From Amyloporia xantha (taxonomy: Eukaryota > Basidiomycota > Agaricomycetes > Polyporales > Adustoporiaceae): a stretch of DNA of 64,000 nt. The DNA is taken from assembly GCA_036971615.1 (NCBI GenBank), contig JAYKKR010000004.1:1798001-1862000 (forward strand), read 5' to 3'. Below are positions 1 through 9,609 of this stretch, piece after piece. The position numbers were made by a program, and so were the translations under genes. Each line of letters opens with the position of its first letter. Within the stretch, counting starts at the first letter, position 1. The notes below the pieces were generated by a model. It was given only the letters and a program-made list of their open reading frames with translations, was not told the origin of the DNA and did not search any database.

Positions 1-7
1 ACGGGAG

Positions 8-1873
8 GTGATTCTGGCGGTGGATTCATCGTGGATCGGGGTGGGGTTCGTGATCTTACAGAAAGGGGAGGACGGGAAGAGAAGGCCAAACCGGTTCGGG
101 TCCATAACGTGGAACGAACGTGAATCCCGATACTCGCAAGCCAAGCTGGAGCTGTTTGGGTTGTTCCGGGCGCTGCGAGCGTGCCGGATCTACATTATCG
201 GAGTGAAGAAGCTGGTCGTCGAAGTCGACGCCAAATATATTAAGGGGATGCTAAATAACCCAGACATCCAACCAAACGCCACTATCAACAGGTGGATCGC
301 TGGGATCCTCCTATTCGACTTCAAGCTGGTACACGTGCCGGGGAACGGCATGCGGGGGCGGATGGGCTTTCGCGGCGGGGGCAGCAGAGGAAGACCCGGA
401 AGAGGAAGATGACTTCAAAGAGTGGATTGACGAGGCCTACGCGTTCACCATGGAGGTCTTGAATACGCCGGGAGGGAAGAGGGACGAAGAGGGACTGATG
501 GTGTGGTCGCTGGACGCGGGAGAGGGGGTAGAGATCCCAGAGGTCAGCAACGGAGGGGCGCGGGAGGAAAGGGTGCGGAAGGTAGATGAATTTTTACGAG
601 ACCCGAGGCGGCCGGAAGGAATGGACGAGAGGCAGTTCACCTCGTTCGTCCGTTACGCCAGCAAGTTCTTTGTCAAAGGGGGAGGCTCTGGAAGAAAGAT
701 AAAGGAGGGAAGCACAAGGTGGTGGTGGAGAAAGGGAAACGGTACGGCCTGATGAAAGAGGCGCACGACTCCCTCGGGCACAAAGGGATCTTCACGGTGC
801 GCGCCCGGCTCCTCGAACGATTCTGGTGGGTTAGTCTCGATCACGACGTAAAATGGTATGTGGGAAGCTGCCATGAGTGTCAGCTCCGCAAGGCGCACAA
901 GTACCACATCCCACCGACGGTACCTATGCCGGGGGGGCTGTTTTCGAAGGTGCACATGGACTCGATGCACATGCCAACAGCATATGGGTACACGCATATC
1001 GTCCAAGCGCGTTGTTCCCTGTCATCTTACCCAGAATGGCGGATGCTGCGGAAGGAGACAGGAGTGACGATTGGAAACTTCATCTACGAGGAGCTGCTGT
1101 GTCGGTGGGGAGCGGTGGAGGAGATTGTTACGGATAACGGGACACCGTTTGTCGCGGCGTTGGAACACCTGCGGGAACGGTACAAAATCAACCATATTCG
1201 AATATCAGCGTACAACTCACAGGCGAACGGGATCGTGGAGCGGAGGCACCGGGACGTACGGGAAGCAGCTGTTAAGCTTTGCGGAGGGAACGAGAAGGGG
1301 TGGCCTAAGGTGATGCATGCTGTGTTTTGGGCGGAACGGGTGACGATTCAGAAATCGACGGGCACTTCGCCTTTCTTTATCGCGCACGGGATTGAACCAG
1401 TTTTCCCTTTCGACCTGGCGGAAGCTACTTACTTGGTGCCGCCCGACCGGAAGGAGATCAGCGAAGTGGACCTACTTGAAATCCGGGGGCGCCAGCTGCT
1501 CAAACGGGCGGAGGATTTGCAGGACGTACGGCGGAGGGTGCTAGCGGCTCGATACGCATCGGTCAAGGATTTTGAGCAGCGGTTCGCACGGACGATCAAG
1601 GATTTTGTGTTTACGGCGGGGGATCTGGTGCTGGTGCGGAACTCACAAATTGAGACGGAACATAGCAGGAAGTCAAAACCCCGGTATTTCGGGCCTATGG
1701 TTGTCATACGGCGTACAAAAGGAGGAGCCTACATACTCGCGGAACTAACAGGAGCGGTGTCGAGACTACGGTACGCGGCGTTCCGTGTGGTACCGTATAA
1801 GGCGCGAAAGGAGGTTGCACTAGACGTGCGCAAGATCGTCGAAGAAGCGGAAGAAGCGCAAAAGGGGTATTAG
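8..1873 (+). pseudogene. Gypsy-1 Pol fragment: RNase H and integrase, frame-broken
   Basis: The RNase H part (8 to about 345) starts with AVDSSWIGVGF and includes the RFGSITWNERE and VEVDAKYIKGML blocks. The integrase part (719-1873) has an H-x3-H...C-x2-C zinc-binding head (HDSLGHKG...CHEC), then the catalytic D,D,E core seen as MDSMHMP, VTDNGTPF and ANGIVERRH, and a basic C-terminal tail. Comparison with Gypsy-2 shows two single-base frame breaks, both in G-runs: near 350-356 after LVHVPG, and near 678-682 after SKFFVKG, where reading must shift to continue into LWKKDK. The acidic linker between them is open in a third frame. These runs are typical places for sequencing error as well as for mutation. 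The ORF ends with TAG at 1871-1873, and the antisense gene A ends only about 50 bases further on, so the two are convergent. Confidence 0.8.
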
Positions 1874-1925
1874 ACGAAATGGAAGTAGGGGATGAAGAGG
1901 TGGGTCGGGAAAGCGAGCAAAAGAG

Positions 1926-2725
1926 TTATGGGGAGGAAGCGGAAGGGGAGGGATCGAGCGGGGAGGAAGGATCTGACGATGGGGGGGAAGAGTAGGGAAC
2001 GGAAGGAGGGTCAGGGGAAGGGAAGCGGGCTTCCAGGGCGAGGACGCGGCGGAGAAGGGACTGGATGACGGTGTTGTGGGTAGAGAGGGAGAAGGCGGCT
2101 CGATCGAACCCGTGGGCGACCTGGTCTTGGAGGATACGCAAGGCAGACGAGGAATCGCGGGCACGCGCGTGGACCTCAGCACGAAGAAGAGATATGGACG
2201 TACCCAGCGCGGAAGAAAGGGCCGTGTCTTGGAGAGACAAACGGTGATCTACTTCCGCGAGGATCTCGAGGGCCCGGGCAATGACGTCAGAGCGCAGCGG
2301 GTCCATTTGCACTTGAAGGATCTGAGCGAGAGCGGGTTCGAGTTGGTCGAGGCGCGCTTGGAGTTGGGCGTTTTGGAGTTCTAAGGCGGTCAGGCGGACG
2401 GGGACCGGCGGCGGATGCGGGAGGTAGCGCAGGCGGAAGGAATCCACCACAGCGCGGCGGGCAAGGACATCGATCCCGGGGGCAGGCTCCGACGGGGACG
2501 AAGGATCATAGTCCTCTGGGAGTGTGGAATGAAGGATGGCCTAGACGGGAGTTCGGGGACAAGAAATGGTGTGGGCGGAAGGGGAGCACGTACCTCGGCG
2601 GTGTCTACGGCGTGGACCCACGCGATGCGCGCGGCTGGTTCGGAAGGGATAGAGGTGTCGCAGAGGACCTGCAGGTACCTTTCGCGGGCCTCCTCAGGAG
2701 AAAGCACCGGGGGCGTCGTGCTCAT
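1926..2725 (-). CDS. Gene A: antisense accessory protein of Gypsy-1, coiled-coil rich
   Basis: Two-exon gene on the strand opposite to pol. Exon 1 is 2725-2594 (44 codons from MSTTPPVLSPEE), the intron is 2593-2514 (GTACGT...CAGAG), and exon 2 is 2513-1926, giving about 239 residues. The N-terminus has a module RERYLQVL...PSEPAARIAWVHAV, after which the intron falls. The middle (LELQNAQLQARLDQLEPAL onward) is leucine- and alanine-rich with heptad spacing and looks like a coiled coil. The C-terminus is Ser/Pro-rich. The stop lies 53 bases from the end of the integrase ORF. I recognise no known family. The N-terminal module resembles those of genes B and C, so the three may be paralogues. Intron removal keeps the reading frame, which supports a real gene rather than a shadow of GC-rich DNA. 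Confidence 0.6.
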
Positions 2726-3047
2726 GAGACTGGGCGGGAGGTCAAGGGGTGAGGTGGAGAACTCGTGGAATTTGGCGATGGGCGGTGGTAGTTATACGAG
2801 GGGGCGCAACACGCGCTTGCTGCGAGGCGGCTTCTACGCAGAACATGCGGAGGCACGCGGCAGGGGCACACGGGACGGAAGGGAGCTGTGGAACGAGAAA
2901 CTGACTTGCATTGATTTTAGCCGATCAACGGCGGGCGGCGGTGCGTACATACAAGGACTACGGTACAAAGGGAGACCAAACGCTACTTCAACGACAAGAA
3001 TATTGATACATTTCGTACACTACGCGAATCAAGGGGGGAGTCCCACG

Positions 3048-4825
3048 CTACGTCTCGCGGCCTTTCCCTTTGGACGCCCCAGTGAGGTCCAACATGTCCT
3101 CGTCGGTGGGCGACAGCGGCGGAAGCGTTGGGGACTCGAGCTCAGCGGCAAGCAGCTCAGCGACGGCGTCGTCGCTGTCGGGAGCGGGGTTGGGAGCGGG
3201 GCCGCTGGACGAGCCTTCGATGAAGTCGGGGGCGGGGCTGTCGGAGCGAACGGGGGCGGGCGTATGGTCGGGGTAGTCGGGAATTCCGAACTGCTCTGCG
3301 TACCCGAGGTCCCGCGCTCGATCGGCCATCTGAAAGAGGAAGTCGGTGGTCGCCGCTAATCGAGCGACGAGCCACATCTCGAGCTCGGTCTGCGGCTCGC
3401 ATGGGGGATCCGCGGCGACGTCCAAGAGGTCGAGATTGCGGGGGCGACGAATGAGGGCGGGGGGAGACCGAAGGGGAAGGGGAGAGAAGGCCGGAAGGAG
3501 GCTGGAGGGTTCCCATGGGAAGGCATCCGGGCGCTCGGGCGTCATGGGTAGGAACAGAGGTTCCTCAGCGGGCCGAGGGGGTGCGGATGGCCGGGGAGAG
3601 GGCGTAGCGGGTGCAGGGGCAGGGGACGTGATGGGTGGACGGATGGTGGTAGCGCGCGGACGGGGCGGGATGAGGACGACGGGACGGGTGCGGTTGGTGA
3701 GCGGGAATTCGGGAGGGTATGGCGGCTCGTCGTCGTCCTCGTCAGATTGCGGGCCGACGAACTCGAGGTGCTCTGGGGAAGTGGAATGAAACGTACCTGC
3801 GGGAGGAAGAGCGGGGGAAGGACTTACGATTGGCGGGGGGATCGTCGCGGATGGTGCACTTCGCCCGCGCGATCATGCACGACTCGCAAACATGGCGGCG
3901 AGTGCCGTCTCCCGCGCAGCGATACCCCTTCTTGGTGCAGTACGCACATGGGGGGTGGTTGAGGTATACGATGGGACCTCGCCGATCGCGGTTCGGGCGA
4001 TCAGCGAGGCTCTTTTTGGCGTTGGCGGCGGTGGCGAGACGAGGGGGAACCTTGATAGAAAGGCGGGGGGGCCTTGGGAGGTTTCGGGGCGGCCGTTCTA
4101 CCTTTCGTCTGTCGCTTCCTCCCACCCACGGTGCGCGAAGGCGGCGGGGACGGCGGGACAAGGTCGGACGAGGGATCTACTTCGTCCTCCCCCTCGTCTT
4201 CCTCCAACTCCACGGTCGACGGCGTTAGCGGCACGCTTCCGCCTGAAGAGGCGTTGCGACTTACTTCGTCCGTTTCTGACGGGGAGGTGTAGCGGGAGCC
4301 CGAGGCGGACGCATCGGCGTCGGTAGGAGGGAATGGAGCCGGGGGCCAGAGGTTGTGGAGGGTGCGGGCGTGGCGATTCCAGGTAAAATTTTGCGTGCCG
4401 GCGAGGAAGGTGGCGTTGTGGGCGGGGGAGAGGCGCTGCAAGAGGGTGTCGTAGTACCGATCCGCGACAGGAAACTCGTCGCGGTAGGCCATGAGGCGGC
4501 TGCGCGTGGTCGCGAGCCAGGTTTGTAGCTCCATAGCGGGGGCGCTGCGCGGCGTCGTTTCGTGGCTGGCCACCGCATGGGCCGCCGCTAGCGCCACCTA
4601 GCAGGGATGTTTACAGTTAGGAAGCGACGGCGCGCAGGGAATCGCGAACGGGACACTCACCCAGGCCTGGCCCACCGAGTTCACCCATCGAAGCCACTCC
4701 TGGAGGTCCCGCGGCGAGGGGTCGTCGCCAAGCTCTGGTTCCGCGCCCCGTAGCGTGTCGAGTTGCTGTTCGATGGTGGGGATGGCGCGGCGGGCGGACG
4801 GGGGCGTAGTGAGGTCGACAGGCAT
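3048..4825 (-). CDS. Gene B: antisense Zn2Cys6-like protein of Gypsy-1
   Basis: Multi-exon gene opposite to pol. Exon 1 is 4825-4661 (55 codons, ending in W-x2-W...QAW). Intron 1 is 4660-4598 (GTGAGT...CTAG). A Ser/Pro/Glu-rich region follows, then a cysteine cluster at 3948-3856, an intron at 3827-3773 (GTAAGTC...CCCAG), and an acidic and Pro-rich tail ending at 3048 (SKGKGRET). The cysteines are spaced C-x2-C-x6-C-x9-C-x2-C-x6-C. This fits the spacing of fungal Zn2Cys6 binuclear cluster DNA-binding domains, with Lys and Arg between the second and third Cys. Between the two halves the frame must shift near a run of seven G at 4065-4071, so there is an indel (real or assembly) or an intron I do not see. 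The product would be nuclear if the DNA-binding reading is right. Gene D of Gypsy-2 has the comparable cluster. Confidence 0.6.
3856..3948 (-). other. Zn2Cys6-like cysteine cluster in gene B
   Basis: Six cysteines spaced 2-6-9-2-6 with basic residues between them (CAYCTKKGYRC then CESCMIARAKC). The established consensus for Gal4-type clusters is C-x2-C-x6-C-x5-12-C-x2-C-x6-8-C, and this segment satisfies it. Confidence 0.7.
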
Positions 4826-5239
4826 GATGGTGGAGGGAGCGAGTGGAGGTGGGGAAGAGAGCTGGGGAGGAAGTGGGCGAAGTCGGAGGGAAGGAGGGGA
4901 TGTTGGGAATGAGGATGCAGGTGCCGTGCTCCTCGTTTGGCGACCTCTGCGGGACGAGCGGGATGCGCGGCAAGGGCGCCTCGAGGTGGGCGCGTGCCCC
5001 AGCGCTATCGATCTTAACGCGATCGCGGCCCGATCGCGTGCATCTGCGATGATCGGACGGCCTGAAGGCTCGGGGATTTGCTCGGGGATTAGGACGGCGG
5101 ACCGACCAAGGACGGTCGGAATTTAAGTGGGTAGGGGGTGTAAGGAATGGGTACGCGCTACCCTATGAACGGACGGTAGGGCAGGACGAGACAGCGGAAC
5201 GAAGGAGAGGTGATCACGCGGGACAAGGGAGCTCGGCGG

Positions 5240-5312
5240 AAGCAAGCATCGCATTCGAACGGAACGGCTACAAGATGGAGCATGGCATTCGAATGGAACG
5301 ACTACAAGACTG
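5240..5312. repeat. Two imperfect copies of a short tandem repeat
   Basis: GCATTCGAACGGAACGGCTA and GCATTCGAATGGAACGACTA, each followed by CAAGA, lie about 35-40 bases apart just beyond the stop of gene C. No function assigned. Confidence 0.5.
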
Positions 5313-5316
5313 AACG

Positions 5317-6117
5317 CTAATCTACGGTCGACAAGTCGATGGGAGCGTCGGGCCCTTCCCCGCCGACGTCAGAGAACGAGCGGTGGCGCGGAGGACGATA
5401 AATAGTCTCCCGGTGGTAACGGAAATCCTCCTCCGCAGGGGTACGGGCCCGCGAGGGACCTCCCTCCCGACGTCCTCCCCTTCCTCCCAGAGCATGAGCG
5501 GCGACACGGATCGAGTGCTCTAAGTCTTCGAAAGCCCGCGGATAGGGACGCATACGGTCCAGAGTGTCCGAGAACTGGCGGGCGATAAGTTCGAGCCGTT
5601 CCAAAGCCTCATCGGTACGTTCCTCGGTGACGCGGGGAGGGGTCCAGAAGGCTTCTTCCGTGTACAACGGGAGGGGAGGCGGAGTGCCAGCTTCGTCCCG
5701 CTGCGCATTAGAGCGGACCTCGTCGGGGCTCCAGGCGATCCCAGGATAAGGGACTGCACCGCGATGGCTCAGGGAGGAGCGGAAGATCGAGTCGATGTAG
5801 TGGACGAGCTCGCGGAGGGTGACGAAGGCAGTGAGCGGAGGGAGCGTGAGGTTCCCCGCGGCTATGGCTTGGGCTCGAGCCTCATAGGCGAGGGCGCTGC
5901 GGGACGGGACGTGAGGGGAAGGAAAGAGAAGTAAAGGAGAAGGTGTACAGACCAGCAGCCAGCGCACTCCGTGGGCCCAGGCAAGCCAAGCAGCCGGATC
6001 GGAAGGGCGGAATGAAGGCTCAACAACGCATTCAGCGCGAAGCACGTCTACGAGGAGGAGGTAGCGGCGGACGTGGAGGGAACCGATGGGGTTGGTAGGT
6101 TCGGCGGGCTCAGACAT
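5317..6117 (-). CDS. Gene C: antisense accessory protein of Gypsy-1
   Basis: Single long ORF on the minus strand. I start it at the ATG at 6117 (MSEPAEPTNPIGS) rather than the upstream ATG at 6288, because the putative LTR begins at 6226 and a TATATA box sits at 6253-6258, about 136 bases upstream of 6117. The N-terminal module (RRYLLLVDVL...PSDPAAWLAWAHGVRW) resembles gene A (RERYLQVL...PSEPAARIAWVHAV). A pyrimidine-rich stretch with GT and AG ends (5952-5897) follows at the same relative place as the introns of A and B, but removing it breaks the frame, so I leave it in. The remainder is helical (VTLRELVHYIDSIF, LERLELIARQFSDTLDRM), then Gly/Arg-rich, ending DAPIDLSTVD. About 266 residues. 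No known family recognised. Confidence 0.5.
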   Translation of the reverse strand: MSEPAEPTNPIGSLHVRRYLLLVDVLRAECVVEPSFRPSDPAAWLAWAHGVRWLLVCTPSPLLLFPSPHVPSRSALAYEARAQAIAAGNLTLPPLTAFVTLRELVHYIDSIFRSSLSHRGAVPYPGIAWSPDEVRSNAQRDEAGTPPPLPLYTEEAFWTPPRVTEERTDEALERLELIARQFSDTLDRMRPYPRAFEDLEHSIRVAAHALGGRGGRREGGPSRARTPAEEDFRYHRETIYRPPRHRSFSDVGGEGPDAPIDLSTVD

Positions 6118-6202
6118 GGCGAATGAGGCGAAGGGAGGGAAGAGCGCGCGGAAGGAGGATAAGTGAGTCAGGGGAAGAGTCGGAGGGAGGCAGCGGGAGG
6201 TA

Positions 6203-6225
6203 GCGGGAGGAAGCGGGAGGGAGAG
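6203..6225 (+). other. Candidate polypurine tract of Gypsy-1
   Basis: Almost all-purine run (GCGGGAGGAAGCGGGAGGGA then GAG) directly before a TG that I take as the 3' LTR start. This is the position expected for the plus-strand primer of an LTR retrotransposon. Confidence 0.5.
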
Positions 6226-6647
6226 TGACGTGGCAGCGCACGCGGGACGAGGTATATAGGAGGAAGGGGGACGAGGCGGAAGGGGCATCTACCATCTGGT
6301 ACGAGCTGCGACTGGGATTTTGACTTTCACGCGACCGGGTTTTCTTGCTCAGCGGAGCTACACTGCGTTTTACTTCTACGAGAGGGCGAGCAAGCGGCTT
6401 GACCCATTTTACTGCGATTCGGGATATCTACTGCGTACTTAGGACTGCGACTGCGACTTGCCTGGGATAGCACACATAGAGCGCCCCCCATATACCTACG
6501 AGTCTCTAGCTCAATCAATTCTTTTCTCTCTTGCTCATCCTCCGTGCCAGACGCTGCGAACGTCTTCACTCCTCTTCCCCCTCGACTCATTGATCTGTTC
6601 CTTCCAGGTGTGCTTATCGCACAGCGGGAGGAGCACCAAGCCTTACA
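6226..6647 (+). repeat. Putative 3' LTR of Gypsy-1, 422 bp
   Basis: Begins TGACGTGG after the purine tract and ends CCTTACA where Gypsy-2 LTR homology resumes, giving the usual TG...CA ends. The second copy lies outside the window, so the limits rest on the ends, the purine tract and the junction only. A TATATA at 6253-6258 lies near the left end. Confidence 0.5.
6253..6258. promoter_or_regulatory. Palindromic TATA box in the Gypsy-1 LTR
   Basis: TATATA reads the same on both strands. On the minus strand it lies about 136 bases before the gene C start codon, so the 3' LTR could serve as an antisense promoter for that gene. Confidence 0.4.
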
Positions 6648-6652
6648 GCGGG

Positions 6653-7516
6653 CCTCGGTAGAGACGATCGAAGCTCGATAGAGCTCTTCGATGTAACGTA
6701 GAAGGAATAGAAACGCTTCGAGGGGGAGGACTTAGCTGTAACGCGGTTCAAGGGGTAACGCAGTTCTTCGACAATAGTCGAAGGCGATCGTAGGATCACA
6801 GGTTCGACGAGACGGTTTCGATGAGTAGACGCAGTAGACGAGGTTTCGAGGTTACGCAGCGAAGAACGAAGTGACGCAGTAGAAGACTTAGACGCAGGGC
6901 GAACTCGACTTATGAGCTCTGAACTCGAGGGGGAAAAGGAACTTGTATTTGAGAGAGAATTACGACAGATTTTATACTACGAAACGGAACACTACGACTA
7001 TCGAGAGTGGCACACTAGTACGAGTGGCTTTGCATTGTCCTACACGAGTCCGCCTCACCGAGTGGCACGTATCGAGGCCATCGGTAGAGTGACGTCATGC
7101 CGAACGCGGAGATGAAGAGAAACATACGAGACACTTCGGACCGATATCCGTCGTCGAAGGCACTCCGCGAGGCTCGATACCTAATCGGGAAAGACCGGAC
7201 GCGTCGGTGTGGCACGAAGCGATGCATGCGCTGTACGAGCGGCGTCGAGTGGCCCTATTGTCCACCGCATGCGGGAGATGGCCTAGGATCTAAGGGCGAG
7301 GCCTCGGAACGACCGCGCCGAGCTTCGAGCAAGCATAGCGAACGATCGAAGACGTCGAAGAGTGTCGAAGGGTACTGAGCGTCGGGGGTCACATGCGTAG
7401 CATCGAAGGACGTCAAAGGCGAAATCGAAGGCTTTGAGCGTTGGGCCGAAGTGCCGTGCGGGATGCGATTGCCGAAAAGAGCTGTATCGGGGCCCAGAGG
7501 GGCTTGGCGCCTATCA
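6653..7516 (-). repeat. Gypsy-2 3' LTR, outer end missing
   Basis: Direct repeat of 16389-17253. In element sense it begins TGATAGGCGCC at 7516. Homology stops at about 6653, whereas the full LTR is 1081-1082 bp, so roughly 216 bp at the outer end are absent. By eye the two LTRs differ at some 20 or more positions, with many of the differences between 7150 and 7370. Small ORFs inside the LTR are not genes. Confidence 0.85.
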
Positions 7517-7526
7517 TCTCCTCCTT
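7517..7526 (-). other. Gypsy-2 polypurine tract
   Basis: On the minus strand AAGGAGGAGA directly precedes the LTR start TGATAGG. A near-copy of this tract and about 23 further bases lies inside pol at 11029-11061. Confidence 0.65.
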
Positions 7527-7662
7527 ATTGAAATTTGGACCATCCTCGGTCCTCCACGTGATGCGAGAAGCGTGATGATCGTGAATGGATCGAAGCTGCA
7601 TGGCAACCCGTGTCGGTTTCAAACACCTCGTGGTCGGCGCTAAACGCTGGTCAAAAAGGGGA

Positions 7663-7668
7663 TATAAG
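7663..7668 (+). promoter_or_regulatory. TATA box of gene D
   Basis: TATAAG lies 84 bases before the ATG at 7747, between the LTR edge and the gene. The spacing suits a polymerase II start near 7690. Confidence 0.45.
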
Positions 7669-7746
7669 CAGGGTGGACTTAGCCTCATTTTCCCCAGTCC
7701 ATCTTCGTCCATACTCTGTGATTCTTCGACACCTCCTGCTTCCACA

Positions 7747-9148
7747 ATGTCTTCTCGCTCCGCCACTCCTGCCACCGCCTTGTCGCTCGCCACCCGCCGC
7801 CTTGCCTCCTTGCTCCTGGTCCTCGATGCTCCGCCGGCTACTGATGCAACGCCCGATACGGTCGAAGGGTGGGCGCAAGACCTTTCGCCGCTTGTCGTAA
7901 GTTGTTCGTTACATGCCTGGTCCTACTAACCGTCTTCGTGTCTCGACCAGCTCACCTACCGCAAGACTCTCGGCGCTATCCGCGACGAAGAAACCGAGGT
8001 CCGCATTGCCGAGGCCGTCAAACAACTCGTGCAACAATCGTCGGAGTCGTGGCTTGGGTGGGCGCGTGAAGATTGGCCCGAGCTAGCGACCGCTATCGAC
8101 GTCGAGTTGGAGCGACGCACCGCGGAACAAAAGTGCCTCGCCGAGGAAGAAGCACGACGCGCCGAAGAAGCTGCGAAGCGCGCGAAGGCCGCCGAAGACC
8201 GTCGACTCGAAGACGAGCGGCGTCGAAAGGACGAAGAGGACCGTCACAAACAGGCCGCCGAAGACGAGCGTCACGAACAAGAGGCCGCCGACGAGGAGTT
8301 GGCGAAGATCGCCGCTGCTGAAGGACTCCTCCCTGACCCCGCGCCCGCCGGTGCCGACAAGGGGAAAGGGCGCGCGAAGGCCGACGACGAGGTCATCGAG
8401 TTGTCGGATGACCCTTCGATTGTAAGTTTTTTCTCCTGTCCTTACTCGATTGTTAATTTCTCGTTCGTAGAAGACTCCGCGGACGCTCGAACGTCCGTTC
8501 GCGATGACGGAGGCCGATATGGCCGCTGTGGCGCTTGCGAAGCGGCAGGCCGGGCAAAAGGTAAGATTGACTTGTCCATCAAAGCCGTTCGATGCTAACT
8601 TTTTGGTAGTGTGATCATTGCGCCGGCTACCGCTCGGCCCCGGTCGAGTGCGTGTGGGTAGAGAACGCCACGACTTGCGAGAAGTGCGCGCAGTCCCAGC
8701 AGGGATGTTACTTCGACAAGGTGTCTGTGCTCGGCAAAACGAAGAAAACTCGCGGAGGGGGTTCGACCACGAAAAAGCGCAGTAAGTTGCTTCTTTGGGT
8801 GTCCTAATGTTGGCTAACATTGTCGTAGTTCGGCCGCCCTCTCCCGTTCCTTCGATCGCGGAATCGAGTGGTTCGAAGAGGCGCAAGGTGGGCGAGGCGC
8901 CCCGCCCGGCGCTGCGATTGCCGCTCGACGGAGGCAGCCGTCTCGGGCTCGAGCAGGATGATCTCGACTCGCTCGACCTCGACGAGGAGTCCCGGGCGCT
9001 CATTCGAGTGATTCGTGAGGAGCGGGCGCTGATTGCTCGACGTCGGGCCGTTCTCCATGATATGGACGTCGACCTCCAAACCATGGAGCAGACGGCGCTC
9101 GCACAAGGTGGTATCGGGTTCGTCCGCGGGGCTGTCGATGAAGACTAG
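7747..9148 (+). CDS. Gene D: antisense spliced cysteine-cluster protein of Gypsy-2
   Basis: Five exons with clean splice signals: 7747-7896, 7951-8421, 8471-8560, 8610-8781 and 8829-9148. The introns are 47-54 nt. All four start GTAAG and end in AG, with branch-like TACTAAC (7923-7929), GCTAAC (before 8600) and similar sites. The reading frame is continuous across all of them. The product has an N-terminal Ala/Leu-rich segment with P-D-T-V-E-G-W, a long charged Glu/Arg/Lys/Ala coiled coil (EEEARRAEEAAKRAKAAEDR), an acidic ELSDD stretch, a cysteine cluster at 8610-8708 spaced C-x2-C-x9-C-x8-C-x2-C-x6-C, then a Lys/Arg-rich segment and a helical C-terminus ending GAVDED. It is convergent with pol (stop at 9610) inside the same retrotransposon. 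The cysteine spacing is Zn2Cys6-like but with a longer first loop. A DNA-binding role is inference. Confidence 0.75.
8610..8708 (+). other. Zn2Cys6-like cysteine cluster in gene D
   Basis: Starts exactly at the first codon of exon 4 (CDHC) and ends at QQGC. Six cysteines in a 2-9-8-2-6 spacing, comparable with gene B of Gypsy-1 (2-6-9-2-6). Confidence 0.6.
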
Positions 9149-9609
9149 GCGATTTCGCAGGTCGTATGTCGGTAGATAGTCGTGTCGTAGTGTCGTGTAG
9201 ATTCGGCAATGAAAAAGTGGCCAATGGCCTAGACGAAACCTAGCGGGAATTAAGGATAGAAACGAAAATAAGCGTGTTCGAAGCAAATAGTAACATGATC
9301 GAAGGTAATAGAAGATAAAATCGAAGCGTTTCGTAGAGGAAGAAACATAAGGACTTAATGAAAATATAGGCTCAGTTTGTCATCACAGCCTAGGAGGACT
9401 CTTCTAAGGTGAGCCTCCGCGCAACGGTCGATTCGAAGCGTTCGAGGAACGTCGAACGATATCCGCGACTTTCGAGTTGAATCGAATGTAATCGTACAAG
9501 TGGAGATCTAGAGCGTAGGAGAAAATCAAGCATATAGCGTAACATGAGAGCAGAAACGGAGAGAGGAAAGTACGCATCGTGTTGTACAGGTAAGAAAAGG
9601 GGAGAACCT
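9149..9609. other. Spacer between the convergent gene D and pol of Gypsy-2
   Basis: About 460 bases, fairly AT-rich, between the stops of gene D and pol. It would hold the 3' ends of both transcripts. I see no gene in it. Confidence 0.5.

Larger units (their letters stand above)
1..6647 (+). mobile_element. Gypsy-1: Ty3/gypsy LTR retrotransposon, 5' part outside window
   Basis: Plus-strand element entering from the left edge. It holds RNase H and integrase coding sequence (8-1873), then about 4.3 kb with three genes on the opposite strand, then a purine tract and a putative 3' LTR (6226-6647). The RNase H and integrase closely match those of Gypsy-2 at protein level (for example KYIKGMLNNPDI against RYIKGMLKNPDI), so both belong to one lineage. 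The right end is placed at the terminal CA at 6646-6647, because sequence homologous to the Gypsy-2 LTR resumes a few bases later. Gag, protease and reverse transcriptase would lie left of the window. Confidence 0.75.

Noticed and set aside
2415..3359. 314-codon plus-strand ORF opposite genes A and B
   Set aside because: Gly/Arg-rich composition and no motif. It is the antisense shadow of GC-rich coding sequence, and the minus strand has the coherent exons.
6912..7378. Several 60-93 codon ORFs repeated in the three LTR copies
   Set aside because: They recur only because the LTR recurs. Composition and lack of motifs indicate non-coding LTR sequence.
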